Source: Acidobacteriota bacterium (GTDB lineage Bacteria > Acidobacteriota > Terriglobia > Bryobacterales > Bryobacteraceae). Taken from it: a stretch of DNA of 64,000 nt. The notes beneath the pieces were generated by a model. That model was given only the letters and a program-made list of their open reading frames with translations, did no database searches and was not told the origin of the DNA. The position numbers were made by a program, and so were the translations under genes. The DNA lies in the NCBI GenBank assembly GCA_025352795.1, contig JANXSF010000127.1:1-64000 (forward strand), in the 5' to 3' direction. Below are positions 24,586 to 32,860 of this stretch, piece by piece. Numbering within the stretch: position 1 is the stretch's first letter; the number at the start of each line of letters is the position of its first letter.

Positions 24586-26478
24586 ATGTGCGGAATTGCG
24601 GGGTTCACTCATCGAAAGGCCAGGGCACCGGCGGGGCGCATAGAACGTGCTACTGCGACTATTCATCATCGCGGACCAGATCAGACAGGCGTATGGGAGT
24701 CCGATACAGTTTCCCTGGGTGCGGTGCGGCTGCGCATCATCGATCTTGCAGGTGGTAAACAACCCATCGTAAGTGAAAATGGTGATGCAGTAATTGTGTT
24801 TAACGGCGAAGTATATAACCACAATGAAGTGCGTCGTGAACTGGAAAGTTTAGGACATAAGTTCCGGTCCCGTTGCGATACAGAAGTAGTCCTGCGGGCT
24901 TTTCTGCAATGGGACACCGCTTGTTTCAAACGCTTTCATGGTATGTTCGCCGTGGCACTCTGGATGGAATCGGGCAAGCGTCTGGTGATAGCCAGAGACC
25001 GCATGGGCATCAAGCCGCTGTACCTTTATCAACAAGGCGAAGATCTCTATTTTGGATCTGAAATGAAGGTGCTGTTTGAGCATCCGGAAATTCCCCGGCG
25101 CTTGTCATTGAACGGTCTAAACTACTTCCTTTCGCTGAACTATATTCCAACGCCGCACACATTGGTTGATGGGATCACGAAGTTGGAACCTGGCCATTGG
25201 TTGGAATGGCGGGACGGGCGCATCACTAAAGATGCTTACTGGAAACTGCCCTGTAATCCTGATCCAAAATGGACGCTTGATTCGGCGAAAGAAGCGTTGG
25301 ATGGGTTGTTGAAAGCATCTATGAAGGAGCACTTGATCGCCGATGTCCCGCTAGGAATTTGGGCATCGGGTGGGGTGGATAGTTCGGCAATTCTCCACTA
25401 CGCTTCAGAGATAGCAGGACGAAAGCTGAAGACATTTTCCGTATCCTTCCTTGGTCGTAAATTCGATGAGAGCCCCTATTTCCGCATGCTTGCAGAGAAG
25501 TACGAAACGGATCACCATGAATTTGATTTGAATCCTGATGTGGAACTTGCCCCTGCAATTGAGAAAATGGCTTGGCATTCTGATGAGCCCAGTGCTGATG
25601 CCGGTGCGCTTCCGGTATGGTTCCTTTCCCGTATGAGTCGCCAGCACGTGACTGTTGCTTTGAGTGGCGAAGGGGCCGATGAACTGTTCGGTGGATACTA
25701 TACATACTTGGCGGATCGCTATGCTGGCTCCATGCGCGGTGTGCCCCGGCCATTGCGACAACTGGGCCTTCAAGCTGCCAACCTGCTTCCTGTTTCAGAT
25801 GACAAGATCAGCCTGGAGTACAAAGCGAAACGATTCCTGAAAGGTTCGTTATTGGAGCCGGGCGAAGCGCATTGTTTCTGGAATGGCACTTTCACTGCCA
25901 CCGAACGGGCTCAGCTTTTATCGCAAGCCAACTTCAAACCAACGGTGGGATTGTTGTCCACCATTGCACCGGAATTTCTGGCCTCAGGAAAACTGAATCC
26001 GTTTATCTTTCTTGATCAGCACTACTATTTGGTCGACGATATTTTGTACAAGTGCGACCGCATGAGCATGGCGCATTCACTGGAAGTGCGGCCTCCGTTC
26101 CTGGATCATCGCATTGTAGAATTCGCTGCTTCGCTACCGGAATCATTAAAGATCAACGGCAGTGCCTTGAAATACGTATTGAAAGAAACACTGCGCGGTA
26201 AACTTCCAGAGGCGATTTTGAATCGTAAGAAAGAAGGGTTCGATATTCCGGCGCATGACTGGTTTCGCAATACGTTGAAGCCATTGATCACCGATACGCT
26301 AACGCCGCAGGCTGTGCGTGAGTGCGGACTGTTTCGCGAAGGGGCCATCGGCAAACTGATGGATGATCACTTTGCGCGTCGAGCGAATTATGGGTATCAC
26401 CTGTGGGGACTGCTCACTTTGTTTTTGTGGATGAAGCAATGGAAAATCACCGTGGGCGATGCCCGCACTACCAACTAA
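24586..26478 (+). CDS. asnB: Glutamine-hydrolysing asparagine synthase
   Basis: A 630-residue two-domain amidotransferase. Cys2 (MCGIAGF) is the class II glutaminase nucleophile, and HHRGPDQTG and FNGEVYNH are in place. The synthetase half has the PP-loop WASGGVDSSAILHY and the downstream SGEGADELFGGYY. It makes Asn from Asp, Gln and ATP. Relatives amidate sugars in exopolysaccharide or exosortase loci, a possible role because the next gene is a lipid-linked sugar transferase. The ATG lies just after the LolC/E stop, and the 3' end overlaps the next gene by 40 bases. Confidence 0.9.
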   Translation: MCGIAGFTHRKARAPAGRIERATATIHHRGPDQTGVWESDTVSLGAVRLRIIDLAGGKQPIVSENGDAVIVFNGEVYNHNEVRRELESLGHKFRSRCDTEVVLRAFLQWDTACFKRFHGMFAVALWMESGKRLVIARDRMGIKPLYLYQQGEDLYFGSEMKVLFEHPEIPRRLSLNGLNYFLSLNYIPTPHTLVDGITKLEPGHWLEWRDGRITKDAYWKLPCNPDPKWTLDSAKEALDGLLKASMKEHLIADVPLGIWASGGVDSSAILHYASEIAGRKLKTFSVSFLGRKFDESPYFRMLAEKYETDHHEFDLNPDVELAPAIEKMAWHSDEPSADAGALPVWFLSRMSRQHVTVALSGEGADELFGGYYTYLADRYAGSMRGVPRPLRQLGLQAANLLPVSDDKISLEYKAKRFLKGSLLEPGEAHCFWNGTFTATERAQLLSQANFKPTVGLLSTIAPEFLASGKLNPFIFLDQHYYLVDDILYKCDRMSMAHSLEVRPPFLDHRIVEFAASLPESLKINGSALKYVLKETLRGKLPEAILNRKKEGFDIPAHDWFRNTLKPLITDTLTPQAVRECGLFREGAIGKLMDDHFARRANYGYHLWGLLTLFLWMKQWKITVGDARTTN

Positions 26479-28229
26479 TCGTCCTTCTCGTTGCGGCGCT
26501 GATTTACATCGGCTGCATTATAAGTCCACCTGCCTTGATGGACGATGTGGATGCGGTGCAGGCTCAGATTGCGCGCAACATGCTGGAATCTGGCGACTGG
26601 GTTACCGCCCGCCTGAACGGCATCGCTTACCTTGAAAAATCGCCGATGGTTTACTGGCTGATGGCCATCAGCATGAAGATGTTTGGCGTCTATGATTGGG
26701 CTGCGCGCATGCCACTGGCTCTATCTGTAGTGCTGCTCTGTTGGTTGTGCGCACTCTTTGCCGCTTGGGCCTTTAACGAATTGGCGGGACTCTATGCAGG
26801 CTTGATCCTGGCATCTTGCATTGGACTCTGGTTGTTTACGCGCATCCAAATCCCTGATGCAATGGTGACGGCGACAATTACGCTGGCCATGTGGAGTCTG
26901 CTGCGGGCGCTTGATGAATCGGAATCGCGACCCTGGTTATGGAGCGGATTGCTGGCCGCATCCATTGGCGTAGGATTGTTGCTGAAAGGTTTGATTGCGG
27001 TCCTGTTCCCCATTGCAGGCGGAGTTATTTATCTTTTTTCAACGAAGCAAGTTTTCGTGAAGCGCACCTGGCAGCGGCTTCGACCCTTCACCGGACTGCT
27101 GATTATCCTGGTCATCGCTGCGCCCTGGCACATCCTCGCGACCCTGGCCAATCCACCGTATTTCGATTTCACCATGAAGAGTGAACCTGGCAAATATCAT
27201 GGCTTTTTCTGGTTCTACTTCTTTAACGAACATGTATTCCGCTTCCTGAACATGCGCCATCCTCGCGATTACAACACTGTTCCGCGCCATCTGTTCTGGT
27301 TGTTTCATCTGCAATGGCTGTTCCCTTGGAGCGCCTACTTTCCTGCGGCGATCCGGCAACCAATAGTTGGGACGTCACGGGCCGCACTTACTCGAAGGTT
27401 AGCTCTGTGTTGGGCTGGCTTCCTGATGCTGTTCTTCACATTTTCAACGACGCAGGAATACTACTCAATGCCTGCTTACCCGGCCATCGCACTTTGGCTG
27501 GCGTCGGCTTTGTCAAAAGAGAAGGCACAAGAAGACAAGTGGCTGGACTGGGGTTCCCGTGCGATTGCTATTGTAACGACAATCGCTTCAGCGGCGATTG
27601 TATTCCTGATCTTCAGCGTTTGGAGCCTGCCGACGCCTGGTGATATTTCGCGAGCGCTGACCCAGAATCCCGATGCCTACACACTATCGTTGGGCCACAT
27701 GGGCGACCTTACTATCGCCTCATTTGCTTATCTGCGCACGCCCCTGATATTGGCCGGTATAGCAACCATCATGGGTACTCTTTGCGCGTTGCGATTTCGT
27801 GGAAAGCGGCTGGTGCTTGGTCTTACAGCGATGATGGTATTGTTCTTCCATGCTGCCCGGTTGGCGCTCACCGTGTTTGATCCTTACATGGGGTCGCGGC
27901 CTATCGCTGAAGCTCTGAACCGTGCACCGCAAGGCAGTCTAATTCTGGGAGCACAGTACTATACTTTTTCATCGGTGTTCTTTTACACCAATCGAAAGGC
28001 GCTGATTCTGAATGGGCGCGTCAACAATCTGGAGTATGGTTCCTATGCGCCCAATGCTCCCGGTGTATTTATTGGCGATGAGGAATTCAAGAATTTGTGG
28101 CTATCGCCGCAACGGTTTTATCTGACGCTGGAAAGTCCTGAATTATCTAAAATTGAAAACCTGGTAGGCAAGCAGTCGTTACATACGGTGCTTGAAAGCG
28201 GTGGCAAATACTTATTCACCAACAAATGA
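26439..28229 (+). CDS. ArnT-like glycosyltransferase (GT39/GT83, PMT_2)
   Basis: About 596 residues with some 12 hydrophobic helices and the GT-C architecture. The first periplasmic loop holds the acidic pair PALMDDVDAVQAQIARNMLESGDWVTARLNG, split here between the DD of the active site and the GDW block typical of ArnT and PMT enzymes. EKSPMVYWLMA and TQEYYSMPAYPAIALW also fit. It should transfer a sugar from a polyprenyl phosphate to lipid A, protein or glycan at the periplasmic face. The ATG at 26439 lies within asnB. The longer start at 26403 adds only residues read from asnB DNA. The 3' end overlaps the convergent methyltransferase gene by 18 bases. Confidence 0.82.
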   Translation: MENHRGRCPHYQLIVLLVAALIYIGCIISPPALMDDVDAVQAQIARNMLESGDWVTARLNGIAYLEKSPMVYWLMAISMKMFGVYDWAARMPLALSVVLLCWLCALFAAWAFNELAGLYAGLILASCIGLWLFTRIQIPDAMVTATITLAMWSLLRALDESESRPWLWSGLLAASIGVGLLLKGLIAVLFPIAGGVIYLFSTKQVFVKRTWQRLRPFTGLLIILVIAAPWHILATLANPPYFDFTMKSEPGKYHGFFWFYFFNEHVFRFLNMRHPRDYNTVPRHLFWLFHLQWLFPWSAYFPAAIRQPIVGTSRAALTRRLALCWAGFLMLFFTFSTTQEYYSMPAYPAIALWLASALSKEKAQEDKWLDWGSRAIAIVTTIASAAIVFLIFSVWSLPTPGDISRALTQNPDAYTLSLGHMGDLTIASFAYLRTPLILAGIATIMGTLCALRFRGKRLVLGLTAMMVLFFHAARLALTVFDPYMGSRPIAEALNRAPQGSLILGAQYYTFSSVFFYTNRKALILNGRVNNLEYGSYAPNAPGVFIGDEEFKNLWLSPQRFYLTLESPELSKIENLVGKQSLHTVLESGGKYLFTNK

Positions 28230-28952
28230 TTTCGGATTGCGCAAAACGGCGGTAATGCCATCCTGTAGGTTTCCGGGCAGCGCGAGGCAAAGCCAATTGT
28301 AGATTTGATTCTTGAATCCATCGGGGCCGAAATAATTGGTCAGTTGAAGGTCAGCCACTTCAAAGCCAGCCCTCTTTGCTACTGAGGAAAGATCTTCCAC
28401 TGTGTACTCGCAAAAGTGCCCAGGATTGGTGCTGTGCTCCCGAATGATTTCGAATGGGGAGTGCCCACCCAGCAGTTGGATTCGTTTGCCTAAGCTAACG
28501 GGATTTGGGGTCTGCAAAATCAATGATCCGCCGGGCTTCAACCACTTTCGGATTCTTGTCAAAACCTGCGTAGGAGGTGCGTAAAGATGCTCCAATACTT
28601 CTGCCATCACAATCAGATCGTACCCTGTGATGTCTGGTTGGTCTGCCGAGTTGAGGTCTGTTTCAAAATGAGCTTCGCCAACCCGTGCTGGAAAGCGGCG
28701 ATCAACGAAGCCTGCCGTATCCACCTTGGCATTAGGATAGGCGGCGCGCAAAAGGTGAGTTTGAAATGCAGGACCAACGTCCAGGAATCGCCAATGAAGG
28801 TCCAGCGCGCCTTGCAGTTCGCCGCGAATTGTTTCCAGCAGGAATGCATAGCGTCGCTTATGGAATGTTAAATACTCGTCGCCCGGCAGTGCTGAAAAAT
28901 CCGGCGAAGGTATGGAATGCATTTTTACCATTTTAACCTGGACGGTGTTCAT
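28212..28952 (-). CDS. Class I SAM-dependent methyltransferase
   Basis: A 246-residue protein with a Methyltransf_11/UbiG-like core: RFLDVGPAFQTHLL (motif I, unusual because GPAFQT replaces the glycine-rich loop), GYDLIVMAEVLEHLYAPP (motif IV, with the E-V-L-E-H signature), and WLKPGGSLILQTPNP (post-motif). The substrate is unknown. Alternative starts at 28931 and 28922 are possible; no start has a clear Shine-Dalgarno. It is divergent from the GAF gene, only 20 bases away, so promoters must overlap the coding starts. Confidence 0.78.
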   Translation of the reverse strand: MNTVQVKMVKMHSIPSPDFSALPGDEYLTFHKRRYAFLLETIRGELQGALDLHWRFLDVGPAFQTHLLRAAYPNAKVDTAGFVDRRFPARVGEAHFETDLNSADQPDITGYDLIVMAEVLEHLYAPPTQVLTRIRKWLKPGGSLILQTPNPVSLGKRIQLLGGHSPFEIIREHSTNPGHFCEYTVEDLSSVAKRAGFEVADLQLTNYFGPDGFKNQIYNWLCLALPGNLQDGITAVLRNPKSFVGE

Positions 28953-28972
28953 TTCAGTGGGATAATAACGGA

Positions 28973-29572
28973 GTGGCCAATAAAGCCCGTGATCTTGAAA
29001 CCCGCCTGGAACGGATTGACCAGGAGTTGCGTTTGTTGCAGCGTATCAGCCGTTATCTTTCCACTGAAAAAAGTCTTGGCCAATCTTTGGATTCTATAGT
29101 TGCGCGCGTTGTGGAATTCACCAGTTGCGATTCTTGCCTGATTTATTTATTAGACAAGAAGGAACTGGTTCTTTGCGCCGCCAGTGGTGAGAAAAATGAA
29201 GAGTCGCTGGGAAAAATCAGATTAAAAGTGAATGAGGGGCTAACCGGCTGGGTGGCCCGTGAAAAAACATTTCTGGCACTCACTTGCGAAGCCTACAAAG
29301 ATCCGCGATTCAAATCGTTCAGTCAACTTGTGGAAGATACGTATGAGGCATTTCTTTCGGCACCGATTATTGCACGTGGCAAGGTGGTTGGTGTGATCAA
29401 TGTGCAGCATCGCCAACCCCACCATCACAGTGGCGATGAAATGGAGCTGCTCTCCACAATTGGCGAAATGATTGGCTGTTTAGCTCAGGTGGTGCACACT
29501 CGTCCTGAAGATTTAGCGATGGCCGCTACTATTGAATTAGCTCTTTCCACTGCTGTTGTGCGCCAATCTTAA
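28973..29572 (+). CDS. GAF-domain protein
   Basis: A 199-residue cytosolic protein: a short N-terminal coiled-coil (about 1-30, ARDLETRLERIDQELRLLQ) and one GAF domain (about 30-175; DSCLIYLLDKKELVLCAASG, EGLTGWVAREKTFL, SAPIIARGKVVGVINVQH). GAF domains bind cyclic nucleotides, haem or small metabolites, or mediate dimerisation. No output domain is attached, so it probably acts through a partner. It starts at GTG, preceded by GGAG at a spacing too short to be optimal. The next gene begins seven bases after its stop. Confidence 0.82.
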   Translation: MANKARDLETRLERIDQELRLLQRISRYLSTEKSLGQSLDSIVARVVEFTSCDSCLIYLLDKKELVLCAASGEKNEESLGKIRLKVNEGLTGWVAREKTFLALTCEAYKDPRFKSFSQLVEDTYEAFLSAPIIARGKVVGVINVQHRQPHHHSGDEMELLSTIGEMIGCLAQVVHTRPEDLAMAATIELALSTAVVRQS

Positions 29573-29579
29573 TTTTCCT

Positions 29580-30689
29580 ATGTCTTATTTATTGTTGGTC
29601 TTCTTATCCTTGCTGATGTTCACAGCCAGCGCTGCGGAGCGCTGGAAAATCAATTACTATTTCGACAAGCCCGATTCTGCTTTTGAAATGAGGGGCATTC
29701 AATTCCCTTCAGATCAACGTGGTTTCGTGTTTGGGGTAATCAATAGCACCAAAGAAAGGGAGAAGGCGGTGATGCTGATCACCAGCAATGGTGGTGCCAA
29801 GTGGACGGAAATTCCGTTAAAAGAAAATCCGGTGGCGCTTTCCTGCATTGATGATTCGCAGTGCTGGCTGACCACGGAAAAAGGGATTTGGAAAACGGAA
29901 GAATCTGGCAGAGATTGGAAGAAGCTGAAAAAGCAGGATGGACTTTCTGCAATCCACTTTAGTTCTGCCAAGGAAGGCTATGCTTGCGGTTATCCAAAAG
30001 CTGTTTGGAAAACCACAGATGGGGGATTAACCTGGGTCGCTCTTCCAGCGGCCAAAGCCTTGGAATCGAATCCTGAAACTTCCTCGTACGATGTAATTGC
30101 GCAGCACGAAAAGAATCTGATCATCGTCGGCACCAGTCGACCCAAGCGCATGGATGGAGGGCTTTTTCCTGATTGGATGGAACCGGAGCGGGCATCCAGG
30201 CGACGACAATGGCCGTCGCTTTCGTTGATGCTGGATAGCCGCAATAGTGGGGAATCGTGGACTGCTTCCAGTGCTTCCTTGTTCGGTCGCATTCAAGCGG
30301 TGGTACTAGGAGACAAGATTGGTGTCTCACTGCTGACGTTCGAAGAGAGCTTTGAAGTTGCCAGTGAAGTGTTGCAAATCGACTATATCACGGGCAAAAG
30401 CGCGAATATCTATCGCGACAAGAATCGTACGATTACCTCAATTTATATGGATCAAAAAGGTATGTCAACCATTGGGGGGACTGAGACGATTGGTTCCTTT
30501 CGGGCGAATCCAACCCCATCCAAAGTGCATATTTTACGAGCTCAGTTATCAAAGAACCAAACTGCAATTTGGGAAGAAATGCCGGTGGACTATCGCGCTG
30601 TGGCTCATCGTGTGATAGTGACTGGTTCGCCATCGGGCAAACTTTGGGCTGCTACAGACGCGGGCATGATTTTGGAATGGAAGAATTAG
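29580..30689 (+). CDS. Exported Ycf48/BNR-type beta-propeller protein
   Basis: A 369-residue protein with a signal peptide (about 1-18, ending FTASAAE) and BNR/Asp-box-like repeats of the form S.NGG..W, T.dGG.TW, S.nsGesW, as in Ycf48/HCF136-like and sialidase-type propellers. There are no catalytic sialidase residues that I can recognise. It is most likely a periplasmic binding or assembly protein. The ATG at 29580 gives a clean signal peptide; an earlier start at 29556 adds eight residues that spoil it. It may be co-transcribed with the GAF gene. The stop overlaps that of the convergent MFS gene (TTAG). Confidence 0.75.
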   Translation: MSYLLLVFLSLLMFTASAAERWKINYYFDKPDSAFEMRGIQFPSDQRGFVFGVINSTKEREKAVMLITSNGGAKWTEIPLKENPVALSCIDDSQCWLTTEKGIWKTEESGRDWKKLKKQDGLSAIHFSSAKEGYACGYPKAVWKTTDGGLTWVALPAAKALESNPETSSYDVIAQHEKNLIIVGTSRPKRMDGGLFPDWMEPERASRRRQWPSLSLMLDSRNSGESWTASSASLFGRIQAVVLGDKIGVSLLTFEESFEVASEVLQIDYITGKSANIYRDKNRTITSIYMDQKGMSTIGGTETIGSFRANPTPSKVHILRAQLSKNQTAIWEEMPVDYRAVAHRVIVTGSPSGKLWAATDAGMILEWKN

Positions 30690-31867
30690 GCTGACTTTCT
30701 TTCCGCTGCAACCCCAGCCATCCAGGCACACACAATGGCCACGGCGATGCCAACAAATGGTCCTTGAAAAGAATGGGTCTGGTCCGTCACTCTTCCTACA
30801 ATCCACATGAGCACCGCTCCGGCCAGGGAACCGATTCCGCCCGCCAAACCCATAGCCGTGGATACAGATTGTTTCGATACTTCCTGCGTCAATGTCAGAT
30901 ACATTGACATCCACATTCCCAGCCCCAGGTTAGACGCCATTAGGACTGCTGTCATAGTCGTGCGATCCGCGATCCATGGGACACTTGCCGCCAATGCTAC
31001 CAATGCCGTAGCCACGCTGAACACTGCGATTCTAGGCATCCGCAAGCATGCCAGCCCAAAAGTTAGATATCCCAAGTCAAGCCCCAGATAGATTAGAGTA
31101 AGTATCCATTTCATGTCTGATGAGCCTGGTGCCATGCCCCGTTCCTGATTGAAATATGTGGGCAACCAGTTCACGTTGTAATAAAGAATTGGGTTCACGG
31201 TGGATGTGATTACAGCCACTAACCAGAACTTTGGTTGACGCAAAACTTCTCCGTAACTGGCTGTTGCGCTGGCCATGGGAACGGCAGGCCACAGGTCTTT
31301 GAATTCTTCTCGCCGCGTAAACCAGACCCATCCCACAAACCAGGCGAGTCCCATCAATCCAACGGTCACGAATCCCATGCGCCAGCCCGAAGCATTGGCG
31401 ATGGTCAAAATAATCAACGGTGCGGTGAGTGCCCCAATGCTTTGGCCACTAGTGAAAATTCCATTGCCGATGGCTCGTTCCTTTTCAGGAAGCGCGCGCG
31501 AAACTATTTTCAGCGCCCCTGGCCAGTTGGGTGATTCAGTTATTCCCAACAAAACCCGGAACACTCCCAAGCTGAAAAATCCGGTGGTGAAGGAAGTCAT
31601 CAATCCAACCATGGACCACAGTAAAACGGCTCCTCCATAAGCCCATCGCAAGTTGGAACGATCTACCAGTCCACCGGCTATGAACTGCGCGCCAGTGTAG
31701 GAGAAGTAGAAGAGTGAGAATAATAATCCCAGTCGCTCATTGGTTAAGCCCAACTCTTGTTTCATCAATGGGGCCATCAGACTAAGCGTCTGTCTATCCA
31801 GGTAGTTGATTGTGGTGCCCAACAATAGGAAGACACACAGCGCCCAGCGTGAGCGAGTTTGAAGCAT
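30686..31867 (-). CDS. MFS transporter, anion:cation symporter (ExuT-like) type
   Basis: A 393-residue major-facilitator protein with about 12 helices. Features typical of the hexuronate/glucarate/phthalate (ACS) branch are visible: TTINYLDRQTLSLMAPLM in helix 1, GITESPNWPGALKIVSRALPEKERAIGNGIF in helices 4-5 (broken here at the A-motif), and LGYLTFGLACLR later. Likely substrates are sugar acids or other organic anions, imported with protons. It lies 18 bases downstream of the PAP2 gene on the same strand. The extreme C-terminus is short. Confidence 0.83.
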   Translation of the reverse strand: MLQTRSRWALCVFLLLGTTINYLDRQTLSLMAPLMKQELGLTNERLGLLFSLFYFSYTGAQFIAGGLVDRSNLRWAYGGAVLLWSMVGLMTSFTTGFFSLGVFRVLLGITESPNWPGALKIVSRALPEKERAIGNGIFTSGQSIGALTAPLIILTIANASGWRMGFVTVGLMGLAWFVGWVWFTRREEFKDLWPAVPMASATASYGEVLRQPKFWLVAVITSTVNPILYYNVNWLPTYFNQERGMAPGSSDMKWILTLIYLGLDLGYLTFGLACLRMPRIAVFSVATALVALAASVPWIADRTTMTAVLMASNLGLGMWMSMYLTLTQEVSKQSVSTAMGLAGGIGSLAGAVLMWIVGRVTDQTHSFQGPFVGIAVAIVCAWMAGVAAERKSA

Positions 31868-31885
31868 GAGGGTTAGTGTATAACT

Positions 31886-32794
31886 TTATCCAGCTTCTGG
31901 ATAGCTGGCTGCGACGTCTTCTGATTCCACATCGCCCCGACGCAGATATAAAGTGATGCAGAGGGCGGTCAAGCTGATAGCCAATCCGGCGATTCCGTCG
32001 GCAGCATAATGATACCTGCCATAAACAGTAGCCACAAGAATTAGGAAGGAGTTGATCAACAGGATGCGTCCAAACCATGGGCGTTCCGGCAGCGCCAGCA
32101 TCATGCCAAACGCTGCAGAAAATGCCGCTGTAACGTGCCCACTAGGAAAGACACTGGTTTGGATATCGCCATGGTTCAAGATCCAGATATTGAATTGTCT
32201 CCACACAGTAAAGATATTGGGTAAGTCCAACCCTGCATGTTCCACGCGTGGTGAACCAGATGGGAAATGCGAAATCATGGCGTAGGCGGAAAGTGTTCCC
32301 AGCAGGAACGGAAACATGTATTGTTCAATACGGTCACGCTTACGCAGAATGTAAAATGCAGCAATGGAAAATGGAGGTACAACGTACATCAGCAAGTAGG
32401 AGATCTCAATCAAGGAAGGGATCACTGGACCTAAGCTTTCCACCGCCGCACGCAATCCTAATTCATTCAGCAGGTAGCGATCCCACGTCAGCCACAAACG
32501 TTCCAATTCTTCCAGGTGGTAATCTACGCGGAACCAATTTACTTGCCAATAGGCTGCTAATACTAATGGAGCAGGAAGCCAGTCTCTAACCATGCTGGTC
32601 CAACGTCGGCGAAGGAATGATGAGTCCAGATAGCCAAGCGCAAAAAGCACCAACGGCACTGCCAATCCAAGAACCTTCTGCCCTGCAGGCAAATTGTATT
32701 GGAATGCAAGAATACCGGTGTAGCTGAAATAGGCTAGCAGTACCCATTCGCTAGGCCGGAACATTTCCGGTATGTTGCGGTTTGGTTCACTCAT
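31886..32794 (-). CDS. Membrane PAP2-superfamily phosphatase
   Basis: A 302-residue polytopic protein with a C-terminal PAP2 (type 2 phosphatidic acid phosphatase) domain. Motif 2 is FPSGHVTAAFSAAF and motif 3 is YGRYHYAADGIAG (Arg, His and Asp of the catalytic triad). The first motif, KxxxxxxRP, is not evident, as in the Aur1/inositol-phosphotransferase-like subgroup. It could dephosphorylate undecaprenyl-PP or phosphatidate, or transfer a head group. It is probably co-transcribed with the MFS gene downstream. The 66-base gap to the next TonB receptor must hold divergent promoters. Confidence 0.78.
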   Translation of the reverse strand: MSEPNRNIPEMFRPSEWVLLAYFSYTGILAFQYNLPAGQKVLGLAVPLVLFALGYLDSSFLRRRWTSMVRDWLPAPLVLAAYWQVNWFRVDYHLEELERLWLTWDRYLLNELGLRAAVESLGPVIPSLIEISYLLMYVVPPFSIAAFYILRKRDRIEQYMFPFLLGTLSAYAMISHFPSGSPRVEHAGLDLPNIFTVWRQFNIWILNHGDIQTSVFPSGHVTAAFSAAFGMMLALPERPWFGRILLINSFLILVATVYGRYHYAADGIAGLAISLTALCITLYLRRGDVESEDVAASYPEAG

Positions 32795-32860
32795 CTGGGA
32801 AGAAGTTTAATAATACCGTGTTTCATCGTTCTTCCTGTTGAATTGTTATAGGCTCTTAAT